From NCBI RefSeq assembly GCF_003943465.1, contig NZ_RJPR01000003.1, forward strand, positions 95,677 to 159,676: DNA of 64,000 nucleotides. The letters run 5' to 3'. The notes below the pieces were generated by a model. It made no database searches. It saw nothing but the letters and a program-made list of their open reading frames with translations, and was not told the DNA's origin. The position numbers were made by a program, and so were the translations under genes. The DNA comes from Streptococcus cristatus (GTDB taxonomy: Bacteria > Bacillota > Bacilli > Lactobacillales > Streptococcaceae). Shown here one piece after another: positions 18,717 to 28,938 of this stretch (the first letter of the stretch is position 1; every line of letters starts with the position of its first letter).

Positions 18717-20630
18717 ATGGACAAAAAAGAAGCATTAAGAACCTTTACAACAGGTGAAAACTTTCATTTGCAGCATTATTTGGGAGTGCATCAGGATGTG
18801 GTGAATGGCAAGGCTGGCTACACTTTTAGAGTTTGGGCTCCAAATGCGCAGAATGTGCATCTGATTGGAGATTTCACCAATTGGTATGGAGAGCAGATTC
18901 CTATGACTCGCAATGAAGGCGGTGTCTGGGAAGTCTTCACGGATTTGCCTAAGGAAGGAGATATTTACAAGTACAATATCAAACGCAGTAGTGGTCAGGA
19001 AATCTTGAAAATTGATCCGCTGGCTATCTATTTGGAAGAGCGCCCAGGTACGGGAGCCATTGTTCGGACTATTCCAGAGAAGAAGTGGCAAGATGGACTT
19101 TGGCTGGCTCGGAGAAAGCGTTGGGGCTTTTTCTCAAGACCGGTCAATATATATGAAGTGCATGCTGGATCTTGGAAACGCAATCCTGACGGCAGTCCAT
19201 ATTCTATGGCTCAGCTTAAGGAGGAGTTGATTCCTTATCTGGTCGAAATGAACTATACACACGTTGAGTTCATGCCGCTCATGGCCCATCCTTTGGGACT
19301 CAGCTGGGGCTACCAGCTCATGGGCTACTTTGCCTTTGAACATACTTATGGAACACCAGAGGAATTTCAGGACTTTGTCGAAGAATGTCACTTGAATAAT
19401 ATTGGTGTCATTGTGGACTGGGTTCCAGGTCACTTTACCATCAATGACGATGCCTTGGCCTACTATGATGGAACACCAACCTTTGAGTACCAGGATCATG
19501 ACCGAGCTCACAACTATGGTTGGGGTGCCTTGAATTTTGACTTGGGAAAAAATGAGGTGCAATCCTTCTTGATCTCTAGTATCAAGTTCTGGATTGATTT
19601 CTACCATCTAGATGGGGTTCGTGTGGATGCGGTTAGCAACATGCTCTATCTGGACTACGATAGTGGTCCTTGGCAACCAAACAAGGACGGCGGTAATCGT
19701 AACTATGAAGGCTATTATTTCTTGCAGCGTTTGAATACAGTTATCAAGCTGGCTCATCCAGATGTCATGATGATTGCTGAAGAGAGCTCGTCCGAAACCA
19801 AGATTACGGGCATGAGAGAGATGGGCGGTTTGGGCTTTGACTTCAAGTGGAATATGGGCTGGATGAACGATATTCTCCGGTTCTACGAAGAAGACCCGAT
19901 TTACCGCAAGTACGATTTTAATCTGGTGACCTTCAGCTTTATGTATGCTTTTTCTGAAAATTTCCTCTTGCCTTTCTCTCACGACGAAGTCGTTCACGGC
20001 AAGAAGAGCATGATGCATAAGATGTGGGGTGACCGCTACAATCAATTTGCTGGTCTCCGCAACCTCTTGACCTATCAAATCTGCCATCCAGGCAAGAAAT
20101 TGCTCTTTATGGGTTCAGAATTTGGTCAATTCCTAGAGTGGAAGTCAGAAGAGCAGCTGGAATGGTCAAATCTGGACGATCATATGAACAAGCAGATGCA
20201 AACCTTCACTTCTGCCCTCAATGCCTTTTATCGAGATAATCGTCCGCTTTGGGAGATCGATTTGAGCTATGATGGTATCGAAATCATTGATGCCGACAAT
20301 ACCGATCAGAGTGTCCTTTCCTTTATCCGTAAGACGGAAAAAGGAGATATGCTGGTCTGTGTATTCAACATGGTGCCAGTAGAGCGCAAAAACTTTACCA
20401 TTGGTGTGCCAGTGGCAGCTATTTATGAAGAAGTATGGAATACTGAATTAGAGAAATGGGGAGGTGTTTGGAAGGAACACAACGAAACAGTTCAGTCTCA
20501 AGAGGGACTATGGAAAGATTATCCGCAGACCTTGACCTTTACGCTACCAGCTTTGGGAGCAAGTATTTGGAAAATCAAGCGTCGTGTGAATGTTCGTAAA
20601 AATGCTAAAAAAGATTCCACAAAGGAGTAG
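18717..20630 (+). CDS. glgB: 1,4-alpha-glucan branching enzyme
   Basis: This 637-residue GH13 enzyme introduces alpha-1,6 branches into glycogen. A CBM48 domain (about 25-115, [17 protein letters not shown]) precedes the catalytic barrel. The barrel shows the nucleophile Asp in [12 protein letters not shown], the acid Glu in MIAEESS and the FSHDEVVHG motif. It is the first gene of glgB-C-D-A-P, preceded by AAAGGTG and a cre-bearing promoter. Only 3 bp separate it from glgC. Confidence 0.97.
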   Translation: MDKKEALRTFTTGENFHLQHYLGVHQDVVNGKAGYTFRVWAPNAQNVHLIGDFTNWYGEQIPMTRNEGGVWEVFTDLPKEGDIYKYNIKRSSGQEILKIDPLAIYLEERPGTGAIVRTIPEKKWQDGLWLARRKRWGFFSRPVNIYEVHAGSWKRNPDGSPYSMAQLKEELIPYLVEMNYTHVEFMPLMAHPLGLSWGYQLMGYFAFEHTYGTPEEFQDFVEECHLNNIGVIVDWVPGHFTINDDALAYYDGTPTFEYQDHDRAHNYGWGALNFDLGKNEVQSFLISSIKFWIDFYHLDGVRVDAVSNMLYLDYDSGPWQPNKDGGNRNYEGYYFLQRLNTVIKLAHPDVMMIAEESSSETKITGMREMGGLGFDFKWNMGWMNDILRFYEEDPIYRKYDFNLVTFSFMYAFSENFLLPFSHDEVVHGKKSMMHKMWGDRYNQFAGLRNLLTYQICHPGKKLLFMGSEFGQFLEWKSEEQLEWSNLDDHMNKQMQTFTSALNAFYRDNRPLWEIDLSYDGIEIIDADNTDQSVLSFIRKTEKGDMLVCVFNMVPVERKNFTIGVPVAAIYEEVWNTELEKWGGVWKEHNETVQSQEGLWKDYPQTLTFTLPALGASIWKIKRRVNVRKNAKKDSTKE

Positions 20631-20633
20631 GAT

Positions 20634-21776
20634 ATGAAGAATGAAATGCTAGCTTTGATTCTTGCCGGTGGGCAAGGAACTCGTCTTGGAAAGCTCACAC
20701 AAAGTATTGCGAAACCAGCAGTACAGTTTGGTGGTCGTTATCGTATTATTGATTTCGCGCTGTCGAACTGTGCCAACTCTGGGATTAACAATGTCGGTGT
20801 GATTACCCAGTACCAACCACTTGCTTTGAACAGTCACATCGGGAACGGTTCAAGCTGGGGTTTGGATGGTATCAACACAGGTGTATCCATTCTTCAGCCT
20901 TACTCTGCCAGTGAAGGAAATCGTTGGTTTGAGGGAACAAGCCACGCTATTTTCCAAAATATTGACTATATCGATAGTATCAATCCTGAATATGTTTTAA
21001 TCCTATCTGGAGATCATATCTACAAGATGGACTATGATGATATGCTCCAATCCCACAAGGATAACAGCGCTAGTTTGACGGTTGCAGTCTTGGATGTGCC
21101 TCTCAAGGAGGCCAGCCGTTTTGGCATCATGAATACCGACGCTAACAATCGGATCGTTGAGTTTGAAGAAAAACCAGAAAATCCTAAATCTACCAAGGCT
21201 TCTATGGGAATCTATATCTTTGACTGGCAACGTCTCCGCAATATGCTGATTGCTGCTGAAAAGAGCAATGTAGATATGTCCGACTTTGGTAAAAATGTTA
21301 TCCCTAACTATCTTGAATCTGGCGAAAGTGTTTATGCTTATGAATTTAACGGCTACTGGAAAGACGTTGGTACGATTGAGTCACTTTGGGAAGCTAATAT
21401 GGAATACATTAGTCCAGAAAATGCTTTAGACAGTCGTGATCGTCAGTGGAAAATTTACTCACGTAACTTGATTTCACCACCAAACTACCTTGGTGCAAAT
21501 GCTCATGTTGAGGATTCTTTGGTAGTTGACGGCTGTTTTGTGGATGGAACTGTTAAGCATTCTATTCTTTCAACAGGCGCTCAAGTTCGTGAGGGTGCAG
21601 AAGTCACTGATTCTGTCATTATGAGTGGCGCTATTATTGGTCAGGGAGCTAAGATTAAACGTGCGATCATTGGTGAGGGTGCTGTTATTTCTGATGGTGT
21701 GGAGATTGACGGGACAGATGAAGTGCAAGTAGTCGGATATAATGAAAAAGTGGGGGTACCAACAGATGAAGATTGA
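20634..21776 (+). CDS. glgC: Glucose-1-phosphate adenylyltransferase, catalytic subunit
   Basis: This 380-residue enzyme makes ADP-glucose from ATP and glucose-1-phosphate. The nucleotidyltransferase signature [15 protein letters not shown] is at the N-terminus. [13 protein letters not shown] is the metal/substrate loop, and a left-handed beta-helix with hexapeptide repeats fills the C-terminal third. It overlaps glgD by 11 bp. In Gram-positives GlgC and GlgD form a mixed enzyme. Confidence 0.96.
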   Translation: MKNEMLALILAGGQGTRLGKLTQSIAKPAVQFGGRYRIIDFALSNCANSGINNVGVITQYQPLALNSHIGNGSSWGLDGINTGVSILQPYSASEGNRWFEGTSHAIFQNIDYIDSINPEYVLILSGDHIYKMDYDDMLQSHKDNSASLTVAVLDVPLKEASRFGIMNTDANNRIVEFEEKPENPKSTKASMGIYIFDWQRLRNMLIAAEKSNVDMSDFGKNVIPNYLESGESVYAYEFNGYWKDVGTIESLWEANMEYISPENALDSRDRQWKIYSRNLISPPNYLGANAHVEDSLVVDGCFVDGTVKHSILSTGAQVREGAEVTDSVIMSGAIIGQGAKIKRAIIGEGAVISDGVEIDGTDEVQVVGYNEKVGVPTDED

Positions 21777-22905
21777 TAAATATTCAGCGATTTTAGGAAA
21801 TACGGTCGGTTTCCACGACATGTCAACCTTAACAGAACATCGTCCAGTTGCCAGTTTGCCATTTGGTGGGAAATACCGCTTGATTGACTTTCCACTGTCT
21901 AGCCTTGCTAATGCTGGTGTTCGTAGCGTCTTTGGTATCTTCCAGCAAGACAATATAAGCTCTGTATTTGACCATATTCGTTCGGGTCGTGAGTGGGGCT
22001 TGTCTACACTTTTGAGCCACTACTATCTAGGCATTTACAATACTCGTGTAGAAAGCAGCACAGTTGGTAAGGAATATTATGAACAGTTACTGACTTATCT
22101 GAAGCGCTCAGGCTCTAACCAAACTGTAGCCCTGAACTGTGATGTGTTGATCAACATTGACCTTAATCAAGTCTTCCACTTGCATAACACAACCCAGCAA
22201 CCGATGACAGTAGTTTACAAGAAATTGCCATCTAAAGATATTTCAGATGTGAATGCAGTTCTGCAAGTCAGCGAAACAGACCATGTCCTAGGACATAAGC
22301 TGCATAGTGATAGAGACGAGGGCGAGCTCTTCAATATGTCTACAGATATTTTTGTAGTAGATACGCCTTGGTTGATTGAAAAATTGGAAGAAGAAGCCCA
22401 AAAAGAATTCCCACAAAAACTACGCTATGTTCTTCGGGACTTGGCAGCTGAAGTTGGAGCTTTTGCTTACGAGTACACAGGCTATCTAGCAAATATCTAC
22501 TCTGTTGGTTCATATTATAAAGCTAACCTTGACATGCTTGAACAGAAGAAATTCTATTCTCTCTTCTCGCCAAATCACAAGATTTATACAAAGGTGAAAA
22601 ACGAAGAGCCGACTTACTATGCAACAGGATCGAAAGTAAATCGCTCTCAGTTTGCGTCAGGTAGTATTGTAGAAGGTGAAGTTGTAAACTCTGTTATTTC
22701 GCGGAATACAAGAATTTTAGCGGGCAGCAGTGTCAAAGACAGTCTCCTCTTCCCACGCGTTGTCGTTGGAAAAAATGCAGTGGTAGAATATGCAATTGTG
22801 GACAAGGGCGTTGAGATTGCTGAAGGAGTTGTCGTTCGAGGGACAGCTGAACATCCAGTTGTACTGAAGAAAGGTCAAAAAGTTACAGAGGACATCGTTT
22901 CATGA
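21766..22905 (+). CDS. glgD: GlgD, regulatory subunit of glucose-1-phosphate adenylyltransferase
   Basis: This 379-residue GlgC paralogue keeps the fold ([19 protein letters not shown]) but lacks the GGxGTRL nucleotide loop; the equivalent region reads [11 protein letters not shown]. It is therefore the non-catalytic subunit that stimulates GlgC. ATG21766 ([10 protein letters not shown]) was chosen as start because it matches the family. The frame extends upstream into glgC, and GTGGGGG there serves as SD. Its end overlaps glgA by 4 bp. Confidence 0.94.
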   Translation: MKIDKYSAILGNTVGFHDMSTLTEHRPVASLPFGGKYRLIDFPLSSLANAGVRSVFGIFQQDNISSVFDHIRSGREWGLSTLLSHYYLGIYNTRVESSTVGKEYYEQLLTYLKRSGSNQTVALNCDVLINIDLNQVFHLHNTTQQPMTVVYKKLPSKDISDVNAVLQVSETDHVLGHKLHSDRDEGELFNMSTDIFVVDTPWLIEKLEEEAQKEFPQKLRYVLRDLAAEVGAFAYEYTGYLANIYSVGSYYKANLDMLEQKKFYSLFSPNHKIYTKVKNEEPTYYATGSKVNRSQFASGSIVEGEVVNSVISRNTRILAGSSVKDSLLFPRVVVGKNAVVEYAIVDKGVEIAEGVVVRGTAEHPVVLKKGQKVTEDIVS

Positions 22906-24332
22906 AAATTTTATTTGTAGCAGCAGAAGGGGCCCCTTTTTCCAAGACGGGTGGTTTGGGGGACGTTATCGGCGCCCTCCCCAAATCCTTGGTCAAAGCT
23001 GGTCATGAGGTTGGGGTTATTCTGCCATATTATGACATGACGGATGCTAAATTTGGTGATCAAGTTGAAGATCTCTTCTCCTTTGAAGTCAGTGTCGGTT
23101 GGCGTCGGGAGTATGTCGGTGTCAAAAAGATTGAGTTGGAAGGTGTGAACTTCTACTTTATCGATAATCAGCATTATTTCTTCCGTGGACATGTCTATGG
23201 TGATTTTGATGACGGCGAACGTTTTGCTTATTTCCAATTAGCAGCAATCGAGCTGATGGAGCGCATTGACTTTATTCCAGATGTTCTCCATGTGCACGAT
23301 TACCATACAGCTATGATTCCTTTCTTGGTCAAGGAAAAATACCGCTGGATTCAGGCCTATAACAACATCAAGACAGTACTGACTATTCATAATTTAGAGT
23401 TTCAGGGACAATTTCCGGATAGCATGCTTTGGGAACTCTTTGGTGTCGGCTATGAACGTTATGCGGATGGCACTCTCCGTTGGAATGACTGCCTCAACTG
23501 GATGAAGGCGGGCATTCTCTATGCAGATCGCGTGACGACTGTTTCACCGAGCTATGCCAACGAAATTCGGACAGCTGAGTTTGGCTGCGGTCTGGATCAG
23601 ATTCTTCGGATGGAGTCAGGCAAGCTGGTCGGTATTGTCAATGGTATCGATACAGATATCTACAATCCAGAAACAGATAAATTGCTAGCTTATCACTTTA
23701 ATAAAGATGATTTGACCGGGAAATTGGAAAACAAACGAGCTCTTCAAGCAAAAGTCGGCTTGCCAGTTCGGGACGATGTTCCTGTCGTTGGTATCGTCTC
23801 TCGATTGACACGTCAAAAAGGTTTTGATTTGGTGGTGGAAGAGTTGCATAATCTGCTTCAGGAAGATGTACAAATTGTCCTTCTTGGAACAGGAGATCCT
23901 GCATTTGAACGTGCCTTCGCTTGGTTTGGCCAGGCTTATCCTGAAAAATTATCCGCTAATATCCTTTTTGATGTTACTTTGGCTCAGGAGATCTATGCAG
24001 CTAGTGATATTTTCCTCATGCCGAGTCGCTTTGAACCTTGCGGTCTGTCGCAGATGATGTCCATGCGTTACGGTACACTGCCACTGGTTCACGAGGTTGG
24101 TGGTCTCCGGGATACAGTTGAACCTTTCAATGTCTATAGTGGACAGGGAACAGGCTTTAGCTTCAATAACTTCTCTGGTTATTGGCTAACATGGACTTTC
24201 AAAGAAGCCCTCAATCTTTACTGGCATGACCAAGAAGCTTGGCGTAGTCTGCAAACTCAGGCTATGGAAAGAGATTTCTCTTGGGATACAGCTAGTCGAG
24301 CATACAGTGATTTATATGAGTCACTACTCTAG
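22902..24332 (+). CDS. glgA: Glycogen synthase
   Basis: This 476-residue GT5 glycosyltransferase extends alpha-1,4-glucan from ADP-glucose. The [16 protein letters not shown] loop at residues 15-30 binds the ADP moiety. The C-terminal Rossmann domain has [11 protein letters not shown] and the acidic catalytic segment [12 protein letters not shown]. The ATG overlaps the glgD stop by 4 bp. Confidence 0.97.
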   Translation: MKILFVAAEGAPFSKTGGLGDVIGALPKSLVKAGHEVGVILPYYDMTDAKFGDQVEDLFSFEVSVGWRREYVGVKKIELEGVNFYFIDNQHYFFRGHVYGDFDDGERFAYFQLAAIELMERIDFIPDVLHVHDYHTAMIPFLVKEKYRWIQAYNNIKTVLTIHNLEFQGQFPDSMLWELFGVGYERYADGTLRWNDCLNWMKAGILYADRVTTVSPSYANEIRTAEFGCGLDQILRMESGKLVGIVNGIDTDIYNPETDKLLAYHFNKDDLTGKLENKRALQAKVGLPVRDDVPVVGIVSRLTRQKGFDLVVEELHNLLQEDVQIVLLGTGDPAFERAFAWFGQAYPEKLSANILFDVTLAQEIYAASDIFLMPSRFEPCGLSQMMSMRYGTLPLVHEVGGLRDTVEPFNVYSGQGTGFSFNNFSGYWLTWTFKEALNLYWHDQEAWRSLQTQAMERDFSWDTASRAYSDLYESLL

Positions 24333-24351
24333 TATGTTGCATTAGAACAGC

Positions 24352-24383
24352 AATCCTCTCTTGTTTCTGACAAGAGAGGATTT
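24352..24383 (+). terminator. Strong hairpin between glgA and glgP
   Basis: AATCCTCTCTTGT (24352-24364) and ACAAGAGAGGATT (24370-24382) form a perfect 13-bp stem with a 5-nt loop. Only a short TTT follows, so it may be a partial terminator or an mRNA-stabilising element that sets glgP below glgBCDA. Confidence 0.6.
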
Positions 24384-24465
24384 GTCGGGTAAGTGGTCTT
24401 TCTCATGTTGACATCTTATCCAGACGGATGCTTTTCCCTAAAAGAAAGGAAGTTGATTCGTAAAA

Positions 24466-26862
24466 ATGGAATTAAATAAAGAACAGTTTATCCGAGATTT
24501 CAAGGATACTTTGCACGAACGACAGCTGATTAAGATTGCGGATGCTACACCTGCCGAGCTTTTTCAAGCCCTCGCTAGTACCATTCGTAAATATATCACG
24601 CCACTGTGGCTGGAGCGCCGCAATAAACTCGTGGAACAGCAGCAAAAAACAGCCTACTATTTCTCAATTGAGTTTCTGCCGGGACGTATGCTGGAAACCA
24701 ATCTGCTCAACTTAGGTATCCTTGATACGGTCAAGGAAAGCTTTGCTGAGTTAGGAGTTGACTTTGAGGATGTAAAAAATGCTGAGCACGACATGGCTTT
24801 GGGAAATGGGGGCCTTGGTCGCTTGGCAGCAGCTTTCATGGACTCGCTAGCTACAACGGGCTATCCAGGTTTTGGAAATGGGATTCGCTATCGCTACGGT
24901 CTTTTCAAGCAGAGAATCGTGAATGGCTATCAGGTGGAAATTCCAGATGATTGGTTTGGCAGTCTAGGGAATGTCTGGGAAACCCGTAAGGATCACGGCA
25001 TTGTGGATGTCAAAATCTTTGGTAATGTCTACTTGCGTGCCAATGAAGAAGGCCGCATTGTGCCGGTTTATGAGAATTCTAAAACTTTGCGTGCTGTGCC
25101 TTACGATGTGCCGCAGATTGGCTTTGGCAATGACAATGTCAACAATCTCCGGCTTTGGGATGTTGAAATTCCAGAGGAGCATGAACTGGACTACCCGACC
25201 ATTGAAGCTCGTCGCCGGGTGCAAGACATCACTGCTATTCTCTATCCCGACGACTCTAGCTACGAAGGAAAAGAGCTGCGCTTGATCCAGGAATACTTCA
25301 TGACCAGTGCAGGTCTGCAGACCATTATCAAATCCTACCTCAAGCAAAGGCGTCCGCTCAAAGATATTCATGAGAAGGTCTCTGTCCATATCAACGATAC
25401 CCACCCAGCTGTCGCGCCGGCTGAGTTTATGCGTCTCTTGGTGGATGAGTACGACCTGGAATGGGCAGATGCTTGGAATGCTACGGTTAAAACCATGAGC
25501 TATACCAACCATACCATTCTGTCTGAAGCCTTGGAAAAATGGGATGCAGAGCTCTTTAAGAATGTCCTGCCGCGGGTTTATCAGATTATCCTAGAAATTG
25601 ACAACCGCTATGTAGCTGAAATGGCTGGACGCAGCCTTGATCCGCAAGTCATCGAAAACACTCGGATTGTCAAGGATAATCAAATCCACATGGCTCACTT
25701 GGCTATCATCGGTGGTCATTCAATCAATGGTGTTGCCAAACTCCACACCGAATTGCTCAAAGAAGACACCTTGCGTGATTTTTACAGCATTTACCCAGAG
25801 AAGTTTAATAACAAGACCAATGGCATTATCCAGCGCCGCTGGCTGCAAATTGCGGACCAGCCTCTGTCAGCTGAGATTGATAAGCTGATTGGTAAGGGCT
25901 GGAGAAGTGATATCCATGAGCTGCGTAAGCTTTTGGAATTCAAGGATGATCAGCAAGTGCTGGGCGATTTCTACCGAGTGAAGCAGGAAGCCAAGGCCCG
26001 TCTGGCTGACTTCATCAAGGAATCAACAGGAGTGGAAGTCTCTACAGAAGCCATCTTTGATGTGCAGGTAAAACGCCTCCACGCCTACAAACGTCAGCTG
26101 CTCAACCTACTTCATATCATCAAGCTTTACTGGGACCTCAAGGACAATCCTGACAAGGATATGGTGCCACGCGTCTTTATCTTCGGTGCCAAGGCTGCTC
26201 CTGGCTACCACTTTGCCAAGTCGGTTATCAAACTGATTAATGAAGTAGCCAATCTGGTCAACAAGGATGAAAGTCTGCAAGGCAAACTCAAGGTTGTTTT
26301 CCTAGAAAACTACCGGGTCAGCCTGGCTGAGCTCATCATTCCAGCTGCGGATGTATCAGAGCAGATTTCTCTGGCTTCCAAGGAGGCTTCTGGCACTTCC
26401 AACATGAAGTTCATGATGACAGGTGCCATTACCCTAGCTACACTGGACGGAGCCAATATCGAAATCAAGGACGAGGTGGGTGACGACAACATTGTCATAT
26501 TCGGGATGGACAAGGACCAAGTTTACGAGCACTATGCCCGCCACGATTACTACTCACGAGGTGTCTATGAAAGCAATCCAGACATTCGTCGAGTGGTCGA
26601 CACCTTCGTCAACGGTACCATTCCAAACGTCCGTGAAGAAGGATCTGAAATCTACGAAGCCCTCATCACCCACAATGATGAATACTTCCTCTTAGAAGAC
26701 TTCCATGCTTATGTGGAAGCTCAAGAGAAGATTGATGCTCTCTATCGTGACAAAGAAAAATGGGCCCGCATGAGCCTGATTAACATCGCTACATCAGACA
26801 AGTTCACTTCAGATAATACCATTGAGCAATATGCCAAGGAAATCTGGAACTTGGAGAAGTAA
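24466..26862 (+). CDS. glgP: Glycogen/maltodextrin phosphorylase
   Basis: This 798-residue GT35 enzyme releases glucose-1-phosphate from glycogen with a pyridoxal-phosphate cofactor. The N-terminal AEHDMALGNGGLGRLAA block, VSVHINDTHPA, and the PLP-lysine region EASGTSNMKFMMTGAIT are intact. The length is that of GlgP rather than of longer plant forms. It lies 133 bp after glgA. No -10 box is obvious in that gap despite a TTGACA near 24408, so it is probably read through from the glg promoter. Confidence 0.96.
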   Translation: MELNKEQFIRDFKDTLHERQLIKIADATPAELFQALASTIRKYITPLWLERRNKLVEQQQKTAYYFSIEFLPGRMLETNLLNLGILDTVKESFAELGVDFEDVKNAEHDMALGNGGLGRLAAAFMDSLATTGYPGFGNGIRYRYGLFKQRIVNGYQVEIPDDWFGSLGNVWETRKDHGIVDVKIFGNVYLRANEEGRIVPVYENSKTLRAVPYDVPQIGFGNDNVNNLRLWDVEIPEEHELDYPTIEARRRVQDITAILYPDDSSYEGKELRLIQEYFMTSAGLQTIIKSYLKQRRPLKDIHEKVSVHINDTHPAVAPAEFMRLLVDEYDLEWADAWNATVKTMSYTNHTILSEALEKWDAELFKNVLPRVYQIILEIDNRYVAEMAGRSLDPQVIENTRIVKDNQIHMAHLAIIGGHSINGVAKLHTELLKEDTLRDFYSIYPEKFNNKTNGIIQRRWLQIADQPLSAEIDKLIGKGWRSDIHELRKLLEFKDDQQVLGDFYRVKQEAKARLADFIKESTGVEVSTEAIFDVQVKRLHAYKRQLLNLLHIIKLYWDLKDNPDKDMVPRVFIFGAKAAPGYHFAKSVIKLINEVANLVNKDESLQGKLKVVFLENYRVSLAELIIPAADVSEQISLASKEASGTSNMKFMMTGAITLATLDGANIEIKDEVGDDNIVIFGMDKDQVYEHYARHDYYSRGVYESNPDIRRVVDTFVNGTIPNVREEGSEIYEALITHNDEYFLLEDFHAYVEAQEKIDALYRDKEKWARMSLINIATSDKFTSDNTIEQYAKEIWNLEK

Positions 26863-27004
26863 TACCCTTCAGAAAATATGAATACTGAGAGATTGGGGCT
26901 TAAGTCTCAGTCTCTTTTGCTATCCATCTACCATCTTATCTAGAAATATGCTATAGTAGAGAAAGTATGAGAATTAAACTTTTTAAAAAGCAGGGTAAGC
27001 AAGC

Positions 27005-27505
27005 ATGAAAGACTACACGATTTTTTATCAACAATTAACGGATCCCTTTCGCAGTCGTCCTAGGATAGTGAAAGGGATGGCATATTTTAATAGGGGGATG
27101 ACTGTTTTTATGCCCCTGGTGTATGGATTGGTCTTGATTGATGCCTTTCTGATGGAGAGTTGGAAGGGGCTACTTGCTTTTTTTCTCCTTCCAGCTATTG
27201 GATTTGGTCTCTTGTCAGCGATTCGTAAATGGCTGAATCAAGCACGGCCTTACGAAAAATGGTCTATTCAACCCTTGCTGGCCAAGGATACATCAGGCAA
27301 GTCCATGCCCAGTCGCCATGTCTTTTCGGCAACTGTCATTTCCATGTGCCTGCTCTACTTTTTTTGGCTGCCGGGGCTTCTCTGCCTCTTACTTTCGGCA
27401 GGGCTGGCTCTAGTGCGCGTGATTGGCGGAGTGCACTATCCAAAGGATGTAGTGATAGGATACCTTTGCGGCATTTGCTGGGGAGCTTTAATCTTTTTAT
27501 TATAA
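27005..27505 (+). CDS. PAP2-family membrane phosphatase
   Basis: This 166-residue protein has four or five membrane helices and the three PAP2 phosphatase motifs: KWLNQARP (near 73), PSRHVFS (near 101) and RVIGGVHYPKD (near 137). The histidines of motifs 2 and 3 are present, so it should be active on a lipid phosphate such as phosphatidic acid, diacylglycerol pyrophosphate or undecaprenyl pyrophosphate. The spacing between motifs is that of short bacterial members. An extended -10 (TGCTATAGT) lies upstream. Confidence 0.88.
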   Translation: MKDYTIFYQQLTDPFRSRPRIVKGMAYFNRGMTVFMPLVYGLVLIDAFLMESWKGLLAFFLLPAIGFGLLSAIRKWLNQARPYEKWSIQPLLAKDTSGKSMPSRHVFSATVISMCLLYFFWLPGLLCLLLSAGLALVRVIGGVHYPKDVVIGYLCGICWGALIFLL

Positions 27506-27654
27506 ATGTCTGGCGAGAGCCAGATTTTTCTTTGTAAAGTAAGTTGAGGAGTAGACAAAGTGCCCGAGTCTATATTATAATGTAAGCAGTACCAAACTTT
27601 TATCATCAAGGATTGCCTGATTTTGGAAGATGAAAAATATGTAAGGAGACTATT

Positions 27655-28596
27655 ATGTCAGAACCGTTATTTCTAGAGTCTGTGATGCAGGAGAAGATTT
27701 GGGGCGGCACTAAGCTGCGTGATGTTTTTGGCTATGAAATCCCCAGCGACCATGTAGGGGAGTACTGGGCTATCTCGGCTCATCCCAATGGTGTGTCAAC
27801 CGTCAAGAACGGACGATTTGCCGGCCAGAAGTTAGATGTTCTCTATGCCGAACACCGTGAGCTCTTTGGCAATCGTCCAGAGCCTGTCTTTCCGCTTTTG
27901 ACGAAGATTTTGGATGCCAATGACTGGCTTAGCGTACAGGTCCATCCAGATGATGCCTATGGACTAGAGCACGAAGGGGAGCTTGGTAAGACTGAATGCT
28001 GGTATGTCATTGCTGCAGACGAAGGAGCAGAGATTATTTATGGTCACAATGCCAAGAGCAAGGAAGAGCTGCGTCAGCAAATCGAGAGCAAGGACTGGGA
28101 TCATCTTTTGACCAAAATTCCGGTCAAGGCTGGTGACTTTTTCTATGTGCCAAGTGGCACCATGCATGCTATTGGCTCAGGGATTCTGATTTTGGAGACT
28201 CAGCAGTCTAGTGACACAACTTATCGGGTCTATGACTTTGATCGTAAGGACGATGCTGGCAATCTTCGTGAGTTGCATTTGGAGCAATCGATTGACGTTC
28301 TGACTATCGGTGAGCCAGCTAATAGCCGTCCCGTTACCATTCAGGCTGACGATTTGACTTCTACTCTTTTGGTAGCCAATGACTTCTTTGCTGTTTACAA
28401 GTGGGACATTGCTGGTTCTGTTGAATTTAAAAAGACAGTAGATTACAGCTTGTTCAGTATCTTGGAAGGTGCTGGTGAGTTGACAGTGGATGGACTAGTG
28501 TATCCAATCAAAAAAGGCTCTCATTTCATCCTGCCGAGCGATGTTACAGAATGGACCTTGTCTGGCGACTTGCAACTGATTGTCAGCCATCCATAG
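27655..28596 (+). CDS. manA: Mannose-6-phosphate isomerase, class I
   Basis: This 313-residue cupin enzyme interconverts mannose-6-phosphate and fructose-6-phosphate. Zinc-site blocks are visible: LSVQVHPDD, GKTECWYVI and VPSGTMHAIGSG. Its length and N-terminus (SEPLFLESVMQEKIWGG) are those of the short Gram-positive ManA. AAGGAG precedes the ATG, and the gene is monocistronic. Confidence 0.96.
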   Translation: MSEPLFLESVMQEKIWGGTKLRDVFGYEIPSDHVGEYWAISAHPNGVSTVKNGRFAGQKLDVLYAEHRELFGNRPEPVFPLLTKILDANDWLSVQVHPDDAYGLEHEGELGKTECWYVIAADEGAEIIYGHNAKSKEELRQQIESKDWDHLLTKIPVKAGDFFYVPSGTMHAIGSGILILETQQSSDTTYRVYDFDRKDDAGNLRELHLEQSIDVLTIGEPANSRPVTIQADDLTSTLLVANDFFAVYKWDIAGSVEFKKTVDYSLFSILEGAGELTVDGLVYPIKKGSHFILPSDVTEWTLSGDLQLIVSHP

Positions 28597-28610
28597 TGAA
28601 AAAACAAATG

Positions 28611-28790
28611 AGAGTGGGACAGAAATCGGTAATTCGTTAGAATTCGATTTCGTCGTCCCACCTCCGCACAGTTGAGTAGGGCTGTAAAAGCTGATGAAAT
28701 CAGCGTAGTAGAGCCCACTCAACCACTGCGTCTTGCTCGACAATCCAAAGACAATTGAGAGGCTGGGACTTTTGTCCCAGCCTCATTTTT
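28611..28790 (+). repeat. Structured intergenic element with three hairpins
   Basis: Three stems follow one another. The first pairs TGGGAC with GTCCCA, closing an inner AATCG/CGATT. The second pairs GTTGAGT (28671-28677) with ACTCAAC (28117+600, i.e. 28717-28723) and GGGCT with AGCCC, enclosing GCTGAT-GAA-ATCAGC (28690-28704). The third is an 11-bp perfect stem GAGGCTGGGAC (28759-28769)/GTCCCAGCCTC (28774-28784) ending in ATTTTT, a strong terminator for manA. The GAGTGGGAC...GGCTGGGAC style resembles intergenic elements dispersed in oral streptococcal genomes, but only one full copy is present here. Confidence 0.6.
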
Positions 28791-28938
28791 CTTTATTTTA
28801 GCAGAATGGACAGAGAAAATAGGCCTTTAGATGCAATCGGTGAAAAAGTCCGATAAATAAGGCATTTCATCATGGTTGCTTGAAGAATTTTTTTTTGAAA
28901 AATGGTACAATGAAATGGAATATTCAAAGGAGTCGAAT

